From positions 1 to 64,000 of the forward strand of contig NZ_JAFLHG010000012.1 of assembly GCF_018717645.1 (NCBI RefSeq): DNA of 64,000 nucleotides. The letters are read 5' to 3'. The DNA comes from Microbacterium flavum. Lineage in GTDB: Bacteria > Actinomycetota > Actinomycetes > Actinomycetales > Microbacteriaceae. This document shows, piece after piece, positions 25,420 to 33,481 of the stretch (its first letter is position 1; every line of letters starts with the position of its first letter). A program made the translations under genes and the position numbers. Below the pieces are notes generated by a model. It saw only the letters and a program-made list of their open reading frames with translations. It did no database searches and was not told the DNA's origin.

Positions 25420-26430
25420 ATGACCGACATCCGCTGGGGGATCCTCGCCACGGGCGGCATCGCCCACGCCTTCACGCAGGACCTCCGCACCGCCGGGCTG
25501 CACGTCGCCGCCGTCGGGTCGCGCAGCGCCGCGTCCGCCGAGGCGTTCGCCGCCGAGTACGGCATCTCGCGCGCGCACGGCTCCTACGAGGACCTCGTCA
25601 GCGACCCCGAGGTCGACATCGTCTACGTGGCGTCCCCGCACAGCCACCACCGCGACCACGCCCTGCTGGCGCTGGAGGCGGGCAAGCACGTCCTCATCGA
25701 GAAGGCGGTGACCCTGGATGCCGCGCAGGCCGCGGAGATCCGCGCCGCCGCATCTGCGCAGGGCCTGCTCGCGATGGAGGCGATGTGGACGCGGTACCTG
25801 CCGCACATGCTCCGCATCCGAGAGCTGATCGCGGGCGGCACGCTGGGCGAGATCCGCGCCGTCATCGCCGACCACACGCAGTCCCTGCCCACCGACCCCG
25901 CGCACCGCCTGAACGCGCTGGAGCTCGGCGGGGGCGCCCTCCTCGACCTCGGGATCTACCCCGTCTCGTTCGCCGTCGACATCCTCGGCCCGGCAGTGCG
26001 GGTCGTCGCGACCGGACGCCTCGGCGAGACCGGCGCCGACACCGAGGCCGCGATCGCGATCGCGCACGAGGGAGGCGCCGTCTCCTCGATCGCCACCAGC
26101 TCGCGCGCGGCCGGTCCGAACGTCGCGCACATCGTCGGGACCACGGCCCGGATCGACATCGACCGGGTCTGGTACACCCCGACCTCCTTCCGCGTGACGG
26201 CGACCGATGGCACCGTGATCGAGGAGTACGCGAGCAGCGTCGAGGGGCGTGGGATGCAGTTCCAGGCGCTCTACGCCGAGGAGCTCCTCCGCGCCGGGCG
26301 CACCGACGGCGACATCCTCCCCTTCGACCAGTCGGTCGCGATCATGCAGACCCTCGACGACATCCGCGCCCAGCTGGGCGTCACCTACCCCACCCTCCGC
26401 GAGACCCGCTCGACCCCAAAGGAGCACTGA
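25420..26430 (+). CDS. Gfo/Idh/MocA-family oxidoreductase
   Basis: 336 aa. N-terminal Rossmann fold IRWGILATGGIAHAFTQDL, with VDIVYVASPHSHHRDHALLALEAGKHVLIEKAVTLD, which includes the conserved E-K that normally binds substrate and NAD(P). The C-terminal alpha/beta domain has GGGALLDLGIYPVSFAVDILG, typical of sugar or trans-dihydrodiol dehydrogenase-like members. TAGGCT (25408-25413) lies 6 nt before the ATG, so it can be transcribed on its own despite following the preceding oxidoreductase closely. Substrate not predictable; a sugar or polyol is likely. Confidence 0.9.
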   Translation: MTDIRWGILATGGIAHAFTQDLRTAGLHVAAVGSRSAASAEAFAAEYGISRAHGSYEDLVSDPEVDIVYVASPHSHHRDHALLALEAGKHVLIEKAVTLDAAQAAEIRAAASAQGLLAMEAMWTRYLPHMLRIRELIAGGTLGEIRAVIADHTQSLPTDPAHRLNALELGGGALLDLGIYPVSFAVDILGPAVRVVATGRLGETGADTEAAIAIAHEGGAVSSIATSSRAAGPNVAHIVGTTARIDIDRVWYTPTSFRVTATDGTVIEEYASSVEGRGMQFQALYAEELLRAGRTDGDILPFDQSVAIMQTLDDIRAQLGVTYPTLRETRSTPKEH

Positions 26431-26432
26431 CC

Positions 26433-27332
26433 GTGCCCGACCCCCAGAACCCCCGCGTCGCCGTCTACCTCGACTTCGACAACATCGTCATGAGCTGGTA
26501 CGACCGCGTGCACGGGCGCAACGCCTACGCCGGCGACCGGCAGAAGATCGTCGCCAACCCCGATGAGCCCGAGATCGCCCAGAAGCTGAAGGACGCGACG
26601 ATCGACGTCGGCGCGATCATCGACTACGCGGCATCCTTCGGCACCCTGGTCCTCACCCGCGCGTACGCGGACTGGTCCTCGCCGGTGAACGCGCTCTACC
26701 GCTCGCAGCTCGTCGCCCGTGCGGTCGACCTCGTGCAGCTGTTCCCAGCGGCGGCCTATGCGAAGAACGGCGCCGACATCCGGCTCGCGGTCGACGCCGT
26801 CGAGGACATGTTCCGCCTCCCCGACCTCACCCACGTCGTGATCGTCGCCGGCGACAGCGACTACGTCCCACTCGCCCAGCGCTGCAAGCGTCTCGGACGG
26901 GTCGTCGTCGGCGTCGGCGTGGCCGGGTCGACGGCGAAGTCCCTCGCCGCCGCGTGCGACCAGTTCGACGCGTACGACACGCTGCCCGGCGTCCCCGCGC
27001 TGGAGAAGCCCGCCGCGAAGAAGGCGGCGGATGCCGTGGCGCCGGCGACCACGACGGCGTCCCGTCGACGCAAGAAGGACGAACCAGATCCCACCGCCGA
27101 GCTCCTGCGCCGCGCGCTGATCCTCGAGCGCGAGCGCACCGACGAGGAGTGGGTGCACCTCTCGGCGGTGAAGAACCTCCTCAAGCGCATGGACCCCTCC
27201 TTCAGCGAGAAGGCGCTCGGCCATCGTTCGTTCTCCGACTTCGTGAGCGCGTTCCCCGCCGTCGCCGACATCGACGAGTCGACGAACATCGTCCGGGTCC
27301 GGCTCCACACCGCGGAGGCGCCCGCCGGCTGA
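26433..27332 (+). CDS. NYN-domain RNase-like protein with C-terminal OST-HTH (LOTUS) domain
   Basis: 299 aa. Residues 1-185 form a NYN/PIN-like domain: VAVYLDFDNIVMSW supplies the first acidic pair, DIRLAVDAVEDM the second, and VVIVAGDSDYVPLAQRCKRLG the third (GDSDF-type motif). A Lys/Ala-rich linker (about 195-222) follows. The C-terminal 75 residues (LLRRALILERERTDEEWVHLSAVKNLLKRMDPSFSEKALG... with F-S-D-F-V) form an OST-HTH RNA-binding domain. This combination is found in bacterial LabA/NYN proteins thought to cut or bind RNA. GTG at 26433 has GGAGC upstream. It sits 2 nt after the Gfo/Idh gene, probably in the same transcript. Confidence 0.85.
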   Translation: MPDPQNPRVAVYLDFDNIVMSWYDRVHGRNAYAGDRQKIVANPDEPEIAQKLKDATIDVGAIIDYAASFGTLVLTRAYADWSSPVNALYRSQLVARAVDLVQLFPAAAYAKNGADIRLAVDAVEDMFRLPDLTHVVIVAGDSDYVPLAQRCKRLGRVVVGVGVAGSTAKSLAAACDQFDAYDTLPGVPALEKPAAKKAADAVAPATTTASRRRKKDEPDPTAELLRRALILERERTDEEWVHLSAVKNLLKRMDPSFSEKALGHRSFSDFVSAFPAVADIDESTNIVRVRLHTAEAPAG

Positions 27333-27394
27333 CTCCCGTGCGCCGCGGAGACCCCGTGCGCGGCTGCACAGACGTTGTGCAGCACTGATCCTTG

Positions 27395-27416
27395 TACCTG
27401 AATCGGTTTTCAGGTA
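27395..27416. promoter_or_regulatory. Palindromic operator before the MHS transporter
   Basis: TACCTGAA-TCGGTT-TTCAGGTA is a perfect 8-bp inverted repeat with a 6-nt spacer, 60 nt before the transporter ATG. It probably binds a dimeric repressor or activator. No regulator gene is adjacent. The rest of the 27333-27476 gap holds only a possible TAGCGT -10 hexamer (27415-27420) and an AAGGAGG ribosome site. Confidence 0.6.
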
Positions 27417-27476
27417 GCGTCGCTGACCGGCACCGACTCCGCGTGCCGACCGCGCTCTACAAGGAGGTATCAGCGC

Positions 27477-28859
27477 ATGGCTTCACCCGTTGCAGCAGAC
27501 GGCACGTACAAGCAATCCGGCTTGCGCCGCGTCGTCACGGCATCGATGGCGGGCACCGTCGTCGAGTGGTACGAGTTCTTCCTCTACGCCACGGCCGCGA
27601 CGCTCGTGTTCGGCCCGATCATGTTCCCGCCGTCCGATGACCCCTACGCGGGCATCATCGCCGCCTTCGTCACCTACGCGGTGGGCTTCATCGCCCGCCC
27701 CCTCGGCGGCATCGTGTTCGGTCACTTCGGCGACAAGTACGGCCGCAAGAAGCTCCTCCAGGTCGCCATCATCCTCGTCGGCGTGGCGACCTTCCTCATG
27801 GGATGCCTCCCGACGTTCCAGCAGGTCGGCTACCTCGCGCCCGTGCTGCTCGTCCTCCTCCGCTTCGCGCAGGGCTTCGCGGTCGGCGGAGAGTGGGGCG
27901 GCGGCGTGCTCCTGGTCGCCGAGCACTCCCCCGACAAGAGTCGCGGCTTCTGGTCGTCGTTCCCGCAGGCGGCGGTGCCGATCGGCAACCTGATCGCGAC
28001 GGTCGTCCTCCTGATCCTCAGCCGCGCGCTCTCGCCCGAGGCGTTCCTCGGCTGGGGCTGGCGCGTGGCGTTCTGGCTGTCGGTCATCATCGTCGCCGTC
28101 GGGTACTACATCCGCACCAAGATCTCCGATGCCCCGATCTTCGTGGAGGCCCAGAAGGAGGTCGCCGAGGAGGAGCACGTGCGCTACGGCGTGTTCGAGG
28201 TGCTGCGCCGCTACCCCCGCGGCGTCCTCACGGCGATGGGCCTGCGCTTCGCGGAGAACATCATGTACTACCTCGTGGTGACCTTCTCGATCACGTACCT
28301 GAAGATCGCGCTCGCCATGGACACCGCCGAGATCCTCGGGATGATCGCGATCGCCCACATCGTGCACATGATCGTGATCCCCCTGGTCGGCGGGCTCGCC
28401 GACCGCCTGGGCCGCAAGCCCGTCTACGCGATCGGCGCGGTGGCCGCCGCGGGCTGGGGCTTCGTCGCCTTCCCGATGTTCAACACGAAGGAGCCGGTCA
28501 CGATCATCCTGGCGATCTGCCTCGGTCTCGTGATCCACTCCTTCATGTACGCGCCGCAGCCGGCGATCATGTCGGAGATGTTCCCGACGCGCATGCGCTA
28601 CTCGGGCGTCTCGCTCGGCTACCAGGTGACGTCGATCTTCGCAGGCTCGCTCGCGCCGATCATCGCGACCGCGATCCTCTCGGGCACCGGCTCCTGGGTG
28701 GGCATCGCGATCTACCTCGCCGCGGCCGCCGCCGTCACCCTCGTCGCCGTGATCTCCCTGCGGGAGACGAAGGGCATCTCGCTCTACGAGATCGATCGCA
28801 TCGACCGGGAGCGGCTCGCCGTCGAGACCGGCACCGTGAAGGTCGCCGCGCGACGCTGA
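27477..28859 (+). CDS. MFS transporter, metabolite:H+ symporter (MHS) family
   Basis: 460-aa, 12-helix secondary transporter. The N-terminal VVEWYEFFLYATAATLVFG, RPLGGIVFGHFGDKYGRKK (loop 2-3 signature) and GEWGGGVLLVAEHSP are diagnostic of the MHS branch (ShiA/KgtP/ProP relatives), which imports organic acids, shikimate or betaine with protons. The second-half repeat is LADRLGRKPVY. Substrate unknown; the neighbouring citrate-type transporter and sensor make a carboxylate plausible. AAGGAGG precedes the ATG. It is convergent with the CitMHS gene, with which it shares a strong terminator hairpin. Confidence 0.9.
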   Translation: MASPVAADGTYKQSGLRRVVTASMAGTVVEWYEFFLYATAATLVFGPIMFPPSDDPYAGIIAAFVTYAVGFIARPLGGIVFGHFGDKYGRKKLLQVAIILVGVATFLMGCLPTFQQVGYLAPVLLVLLRFAQGFAVGGEWGGGVLLVAEHSPDKSRGFWSSFPQAAVPIGNLIATVVLLILSRALSPEAFLGWGWRVAFWLSVIIVAVGYYIRTKISDAPIFVEAQKEVAEEEHVRYGVFEVLRRYPRGVLTAMGLRFAENIMYYLVVTFSITYLKIALAMDTAEILGMIAIAHIVHMIVIPLVGGLADRLGRKPVYAIGAVAAAGWGFVAFPMFNTKEPVTIILAICLGLVIHSFMYAPQPAIMSEMFPTRMRYSGVSLGYQVTSIFAGSLAPIIATAILSGTGSWVGIAIYLAAAAAVTLVAVISLRETKGISLYEIDRIDRERLAVETGTVKVAARR

Positions 28860-28873
28860 CGCGAGATCGTCCC

Positions 28874-28931
28874 CACGGACGCAGGAAGGGCGGTGGATGC
28901 CTCGGCATCCACCGCCCTTCCTGCGTCCGTG
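28874..28931. terminator. Bidirectional terminator: perfect 28-bp inverted repeat
   Basis: Arms at 28874-28901 and 28904-28931 are perfect reverse complements with only TC between them. It lies between the convergent MHS and CitMHS genes, starting 15 nt after one stop and 14 nt after the other. It lacks a T-run, but stem length and position make termination on both strands very likely. Confidence 0.85.
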
Positions 28932-28944
28932 ACGCGCGTGGGCG

Positions 28945-30489
28945 TCAGGCGGCCAGCGGGATCGATCCGACCAGCACGCCCACCGCGAGCATCACGAGCG
29001 AGACGACGCACGCCCGCCACAGCACCTTCTTGTGGTGATCGCCCAGGTTCACGTTCGCGAGCGAGACGAGCAGCAGGATCGCCGGTACGAGCGGGCTCTG
29101 CAGGTGCACGGGCTGCCCGGTGATCGAGGCGCGCGCCATCTCGACCGGGGCGATCCCGAAGTGCGAGGCGCTCTCGGCGAGCACCGGCAGGATGCCGAAG
29201 TAGAACGCGTCGTTGGACATGAAGAACGTGAACGGGATCGACAGCACACCGGTGATCACCGCGAGGAAGGGTCCCATCGAGTCGGGGATGACCGTCGTGA
29301 TCCACGACGCCATCGCCGTGACCATGCCGGTGCCGTTCAGCACGCCCACGAGCACGCCCGCGGCGAGGACCATCGACACGACGCCGACGATCGAGGGGGC
29401 GTGCGCGACGATCTCGTCGGCCTGCGACTTGATCTTCGGGAAGTTGACCATCAGGGCGATGCCGGCGCCGACCATGAACACGTACGGCAGCGGGAACAGG
29501 TCGAGGACCAGCAGGACCATGACCGCGAGCGTCAGTGCGAGGTTGAACCAGATGAGCTTCGGGCGCAGGGTCGCGCGCTTCGGGTCGAGCATCGTGTCGG
29601 CCATCGCCGTGTCGGCGGCATCCACGAGCTGCGCCGCGGCGATGCCGCCGCGCCCGCCGCGCACCGTGACGATGTTCCCGGTGCGCAACGACGCCGCCGC
29701 GCCCGGCTTCGCCTCGGCGCCGCGGAAGATGCGCGGGCCGGACAGAATGCCTTCGCCGCGCGTGGCATCCAGCTTCGAGGTGTCGATGACGCCCGCGAGA
29801 CGGCGGCGCTCGCCGAGACCGAGGAACCAGGCGAAGACGAGAGAGATGACGAGGCCGGTCGCGAGCGAGGGCAGCATCGGCACGAAGATGTCGGTCGGCT
29901 GCAGACTCAGCGCCGTCGCGGCGCGCACGGTGGGCCCGCCCCAGGGCACGATGTTCAGGGTGCCGTTCATGAGTCCGGCGACGCAGGTGAGGACGACGGG
30001 GCTCATCCCGAGACGCAGATAGATCGGCAGCATCGCCGAAGTCGTGATGATGAAGGTCGTCGACCCGTCGCCGTCGAGGGACACCGCGCCGGCGAGGATC
30101 GCCGTGCCGAGGACGACCTTCGCCGGGTCATCGCCGAGCAGGCGCGTGATGACGCGGATGAGCGGGTCGAACAGGCCGACGTCGATCATGATGCCGAAGT
30201 ACATGATCGCGAACATCAGCAGAGCCGCGGTGGGCGCCATCTTGCTGATCGAGTCGATGATCATGTCCCCGAGCCCGAGCCCGGCCCCGGCGAACAGGCC
30301 GAACACCGTCGGGACGAGGATGAGCGCGACCATCGGGGTGAGGCGGCGCGTCATGATGAGCGCCATGAACGCCAGCACCATCGTGAACCCGAGGACGACG
30401 AGCACGCCGTCCGACGGGGTGAACGCCACGTCGTAACCCTCCTCGGCGGCGTCTGCCGCTGCGATCAGCAGCGTGGTGATCGGGGGCAT
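28945..30489 (-). CDS. CitMHS-family citrate-metal:H+ symporter
   Basis: 514-aa membrane transporter importing citrate complexed with a divalent metal. The N-terminal half has VLGFTMVLAFMALIMTRRLTPMVALILVP and SLDGDGSTTFIITTSAMLPIYLRLGM, a CitMHS signature. NGTLNIVPWGGPTVRAATAL follows, and the C-terminal SNDAFYFGILPVLAESA matches the family. A cytoplasmic loop of about 100 residues (about 225-310) separates the halves. ATG at 30489 has GGAGT upstream; the frame is open far upstream but only as antisense of the sensor gene. The divergent sensor/regulator pair is the typical citrate-responsive regulator. Confidence 0.93.
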   Translation of the reverse strand: MPPITTLLIAAADAAEEGYDVAFTPSDGVLVVLGFTMVLAFMALIMTRRLTPMVALILVPTVFGLFAGAGLGLGDMIIDSISKMAPTAALLMFAIMYFGIMIDVGLFDPLIRVITRLLGDDPAKVVLGTAILAGAVSLDGDGSTTFIITTSAMLPIYLRLGMSPVVLTCVAGLMNGTLNIVPWGGPTVRAATALSLQPTDIFVPMLPSLATGLVISLVFAWFLGLGERRRLAGVIDTSKLDATRGEGILSGPRIFRGAEAKPGAAASLRTGNIVTVRGGRGGIAAAQLVDAADTAMADTMLDPKRATLRPKLIWFNLALTLAVMVLLVLDLFPLPYVFMVGAGIALMVNFPKIKSQADEIVAHAPSIVGVVSMVLAAGVLVGVLNGTGMVTAMASWITTVIPDSMGPFLAVITGVLSIPFTFFMSNDAFYFGILPVLAESASHFGIAPVEMARASITGQPVHLQSPLVPAILLLVSLANVNLGDHHKKVLWRACVVSLVMLAVGVLVGSIPLAA

Positions 30490-30648
30490 GGGGAGACTCC
30501 TTCGTCTGTGCGATCCCCGGCATCCATCGCCGGGTCGTTGCCCTGAAGGTAGAGCTGTCCGCGCGGCGGCGCGCGCTATCTCGCATTCGCACGCGTTCTG
30601 CGCGTACCGTTGGTTGCGCGCATTGTGCTCAGAGGCGGAGGGGATGCC

Positions 30649-32355
30649 GTGCGGTTCGCAACGAGGGTGCTGCTGCTGCAGATCGCGACGGTCGTCGTGG
30701 TCGTCGCCGTGAGCGCCGTCGTGTTCCTCCTGGTCGGGGTGCAGCAGCTGCGCGACGAAGCCGAGAACGCGGCGGTCAACATCGCGCGGACGATCGCCGC
30801 CGATCCGGAGGTGCGCACCTCGGTCGCCGCCTACTCGGCCGACCCGGGGACGCCCGACGCCGTCGCCCTCCGCTCGGGCTCGCTCCAGTCGTACGCGCAG
30901 GACATCACCGCGCGCACCGGGACCCTTTTCGTCGTGATCACCGACGACCACGGCATCCGCCTCGCCCACCCCGACCCGGGCCTTCTCGGACAGCAGGTCA
31001 GCACGGACTACCGGGAGGTTCTCGGCGGACGCGAGGTCGTCACCTGGGAACGCGGCACGCTCGGCGTCTCGGCGCGCGCCAAGGTCCCGATCTATCCCCC
31101 CGGCGCCGCTCCGACGGGCCCCGCCATCGGCGAGGTCAGCGTGGGCTTCGAACCGGCGAGTGTTTTCGACGACCTGCCCACCCTCCTCCTCGCGGTGACG
31201 GGCGTCGCGGCGCTGGGCGTCGCCGTCGGCGTCGGCGCCGCCCTGCTCCTGCGGCGGACGTGGGAGCGGATGACCCTCGGCCTCCAGCCCGAGGACCTCG
31301 TCCGGCTCCTCCAGACCCAGTCCGCCGTCCTCGACGGCGTCGGCGACGGGGTGGTCGCGGTCGATCCGAACGGCATCGTCCGCGTGTGCAATCGCACGGC
31401 CGCCGAGCTCCTCGGCCTCACCGGCGCCGCCGACGGGCCGCTCGGCCGGCCGCTCGATGCCCTCGGGCTTCCGCCCCTCGTCGTCGACGCCGTCCGGAAC
31501 GGGACGGCACGCGACGGCGTCGTCGTGGCGGGGAACGTGCTCTACGTCGACTCCCGGCCGGCCACGCAGGGCGGGCGGGCGATCGGTGACGTGCTCATCG
31601 TGCGCGACCGGACGGCGCTCGTGGCCCTCACCGAGCGCCTCGAATCGGTGCGCACGATGACGGGCGCGCTGCGCGTGCAGCGGCACGAATTCGCCAACCG
31701 CCTGCACGTGGCATCCGGGCTCCTCGGCGCCGACCGCACGGAGGAGGCACGCGCCTTCCTCGCCGAGCAGCTCGCCCGGGGCCCGGTCGACTTCCCCGTG
31801 GAGCATCTCGACCTCTTGACGGATGCCGTGCTGCAGGCGGTCGTCGGCGCGAAGGCGATCGAGGCCGGCGAGCGCGGGGTCTCCCTGTCGGTCGCCCCCG
31901 ACTCCCTGCTCTGGCAGCGTGTCGCCGACCCCGAGGACGTGGCCGCTGTGCTCGGCAACCTCATGGACAACGCGATCACCGCCGCAGCGGCGGGACAGGA
32001 GCCGCGGACCGTGGTCGTCGGCTGCTACGGCGACGGCACCGCGCTCGTGCTCACGGTCGCGGACTCCGGCGCGGGCATCGCTCCCGACGACCCGTTCGGG
32101 GCCGATCCCGGGCGGGCCGATTCCGACCGCATCCACGGATGGGGCATCGGGCTGCGTCTCTCGCGCGAGCTCGCCCGCCGCCGAGGCGGAGACCTCTGGA
32201 TCATCGACCGCGGGGGCGTCGGCGGCGGCGGCGATGACGACCCCGCACCCCCCGCCCACCCCCACAGCGCCGACGGAGGCCTCGGCGGCGCCGTCTTCGG
32301 CGCGCGTCTCGAAGGCGTCCTCGACGACGACGACCTCCACCGGGAGAGCTCATGA
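30649..32355 (+). CDS. Citrate/C4-dicarboxylate-type sensor histidine kinase (CitA/DpiB/DcuS-like)
   Basis: 568 aa. TM1 at about residues 5-30; an extracytoplasmic PDC/Cache-like sensor domain (about 35-180) with VITDDHGIRLAHPDPGLLGQQVSTDY, the citrate-sensor signature; TM2 at about 182-205. A PAS domain (about 220-330, VLDGVGDGVVAVDPNGIV) follows, then a short SPOB-type dimerisation helix with H346 in RVQRHEFANRLH and a HATPase domain with NLMDNAITAA and GWGIGL. GTG at 30649 is chosen for its GGAGGGG site; a TTG at 30610 is possible. It is 4-nt coupled to the response regulator and divergent from the CitMHS transporter. The 159-nt divergent gap shows no clear palindromic operator. Confidence 0.93.
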   Translation: MRFATRVLLLQIATVVVVVAVSAVVFLLVGVQQLRDEAENAAVNIARTIAADPEVRTSVAAYSADPGTPDAVALRSGSLQSYAQDITARTGTLFVVITDDHGIRLAHPDPGLLGQQVSTDYREVLGGREVVTWERGTLGVSARAKVPIYPPGAAPTGPAIGEVSVGFEPASVFDDLPTLLLAVTGVAALGVAVGVGAALLLRRTWERMTLGLQPEDLVRLLQTQSAVLDGVGDGVVAVDPNGIVRVCNRTAAELLGLTGAADGPLGRPLDALGLPPLVVDAVRNGTARDGVVVAGNVLYVDSRPATQGGRAIGDVLIVRDRTALVALTERLESVRTMTGALRVQRHEFANRLHVASGLLGADRTEEARAFLAEQLARGPVDFPVEHLDLLTDAVLQAVVGAKAIEAGERGVSLSVAPDSLLWQRVADPEDVAAVLGNLMDNAITAAAAGQEPRTVVVGCYGDGTALVLTVADSGAGIAPDDPFGADPGRADSDRIHGWGIGLRLSRELARRRGGDLWIIDRGGVGGGGDDDPAPPAHPHSADGGLGGAVFGARLEGVLDDDDLHRESS

Positions 32356-33002
32356 CCACGACCCTGCGCGTCCTCATCGTCGACGACGACTTCCGCGTGA
32401 GCGGCCTGCACCAGGCCATCGTCGCCGAGCATCCCTCGCTCACCCCCCTCGAGCCCGCGCGCACCCTCGCGGAGGCGACGGCCGCGGTGCGGCTGCACCG
32501 GCCGGACCTGATGCTCGTCGACGCCTACCTGCCCGATGGGGACGGCATCGCCTTCGTCCGGGACACCGACGTCGACGCCTTCGTCCTTTCCGCGGCCACC
32601 GATGCACCCACCATCCGGCGAGCGCTGCGAGCCGGGGCACGCGGCTACCTCATGAAGCCCTTCGAGAAGCGGGAGCTCACCGATCGCCTGGACCGCTACC
32701 TGCGGTCGCGGAACCTGCTCGCCGGCGACCGCCCCCTGCGGCAGGATGACGTCGATCGGGCGCTCGCCGCGCTCACCGGAGCCGCCGCGACGGTGTCGCG
32801 CTCGGCGACCGAGAAGGTGATCCTCGACGCGCTGGGGGCGTCCGAATCCTCCTCGACCGACATCGCCGACCGCGCGGGCGTCTCACGAGCGACGGCCCAG
32901 CGGCACCTCTCGGCCCTCGCCGCATCCGGCCAGGTGCACGTGCGCCTCCGGTACGGAACGACCGGCCGCCCCGAGCACCTGTACTCGCGCGCGGAACGCT
33001 GA
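32352..33002 (+). CDS. Citrate-type response regulator (CitB/DpiA-like)
   Basis: 216 aa. Receiver domain: acidic pocket D11-D12-D13, phosphoacceptor D57 in LMLVDAYLPDGDG, and the conserved lysine in YLMKPFEKREL. The C-terminal winged-helix region has SSTDIADRAGVSRATAQRHLSALAASGQVHVRLRYGTTGRPEHLYS, the DpiA/CitB-type DNA-binding domain. It overlaps the kinase stop by 4 nt. It should activate the divergent CitMHS gene in response to citrate or a similar tricarboxylate (inference from family and position). Confidence 0.94.
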   Translation: MTTTLRVLIVDDDFRVSGLHQAIVAEHPSLTPLEPARTLAEATAAVRLHRPDLMLVDAYLPDGDGIAFVRDTDVDAFVLSAATDAPTIRRALRAGARGYLMKPFEKRELTDRLDRYLRSRNLLAGDRPLRQDDVDRALAALTGAAATVSRSATEKVILDALGASESSSTDIADRAGVSRATAQRHLSALAASGQVHVRLRYGTTGRPEHLYSRAER

Positions 33003-33016
33003 ACCCGGGCGCCCGC

Positions 33017-33406
33017 TCAGTCGCGGGTGGACCAGAGCGCCCAGGCGACCAGCAGCGGCTGGAAGAACAGGCGCGCGACCCGGGCCGCGTCGCTGTCGAG
33101 CCCGAACGCCGCGCGCCGACCCGCCGCCTGCGCGATGTTGCCGGGGAAGACCGCGACGAAGAAGGCCGCGAGGAGCGCGCCGATCCGGCCCCGCTCGTTC
33201 GGCAGCACGACGAGCGCGGCACCCAGCATCATCTCGACGGCGCCGGATGCCACGACGACCCCGTCCTTGTCGATCGGCACGATCTCGGTGACGAGGTCGG
33301 GCACCTGCGCCTGGAATTCGCGCCGCGCCCAGAAGAGGTGGCTGAGCCCGGCGAACACCATCCCGCCGGCCAGCAGCCAGCGCGCGAACGTCTTCATGAC
33401 CGTCAT
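33017..33406 (-). CDS. DoxX-like small membrane protein (copy 1)
   Basis: 129 aa, four predicted helices: RWLLAGGMVFAGLSHLFW, the VVVASGAVEMMLGAALVVLP segment, IGALLAAFFVAVFPGN and a C-terminal LVAWALWST. The order and the AVFPGN motif resemble DoxX/DUF4267-like proteins of unknown function. Start: ATG 33406, or ATG 33397 three codons later. It is similar throughout to the protein encoded at 38600-39004, so the two are paralogues. It ends 14 nt after the convergent response-regulator gene, and it is divergent from the DUF4921 gene. Confidence 0.75.
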   Translation of the reverse strand: MTVMKTFARWLLAGGMVFAGLSHLFWARREFQAQVPDLVTEIVPIDKDGVVVASGAVEMMLGAALVVLPNERGRIGALLAAFFVAVFPGNIAQAAGRRAAFGLDSDAARVARLFFQPLLVAWALWSTRD

Positions 33407-33466
33407 CTTGCCGCGCCGACAGCGGTGGCGCGCGGCCTTGACAAGAGGCCGGTCGGGGCGCCTCGG

Positions 33467-33481
33467 TAGGCTGGAGGGGTG
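33467..33481 (+). promoter_or_regulatory. Leaderless promoter of the DUF4921 gene
   Basis: TAGGCT (33467-33472), six bases, then GTG at 33479. No separate Shine-Dalgarno site can fit if transcription starts at the GTG. Confidence 0.5.

Noticed and set aside
30490..32340. N-terminal extension of the CitMHS gene by about 617 codons
   Set aside because: The frame is open only because it is antisense to the sensor kinase. The conserved transporter begins at the ATG 30489 with a ribosome site.
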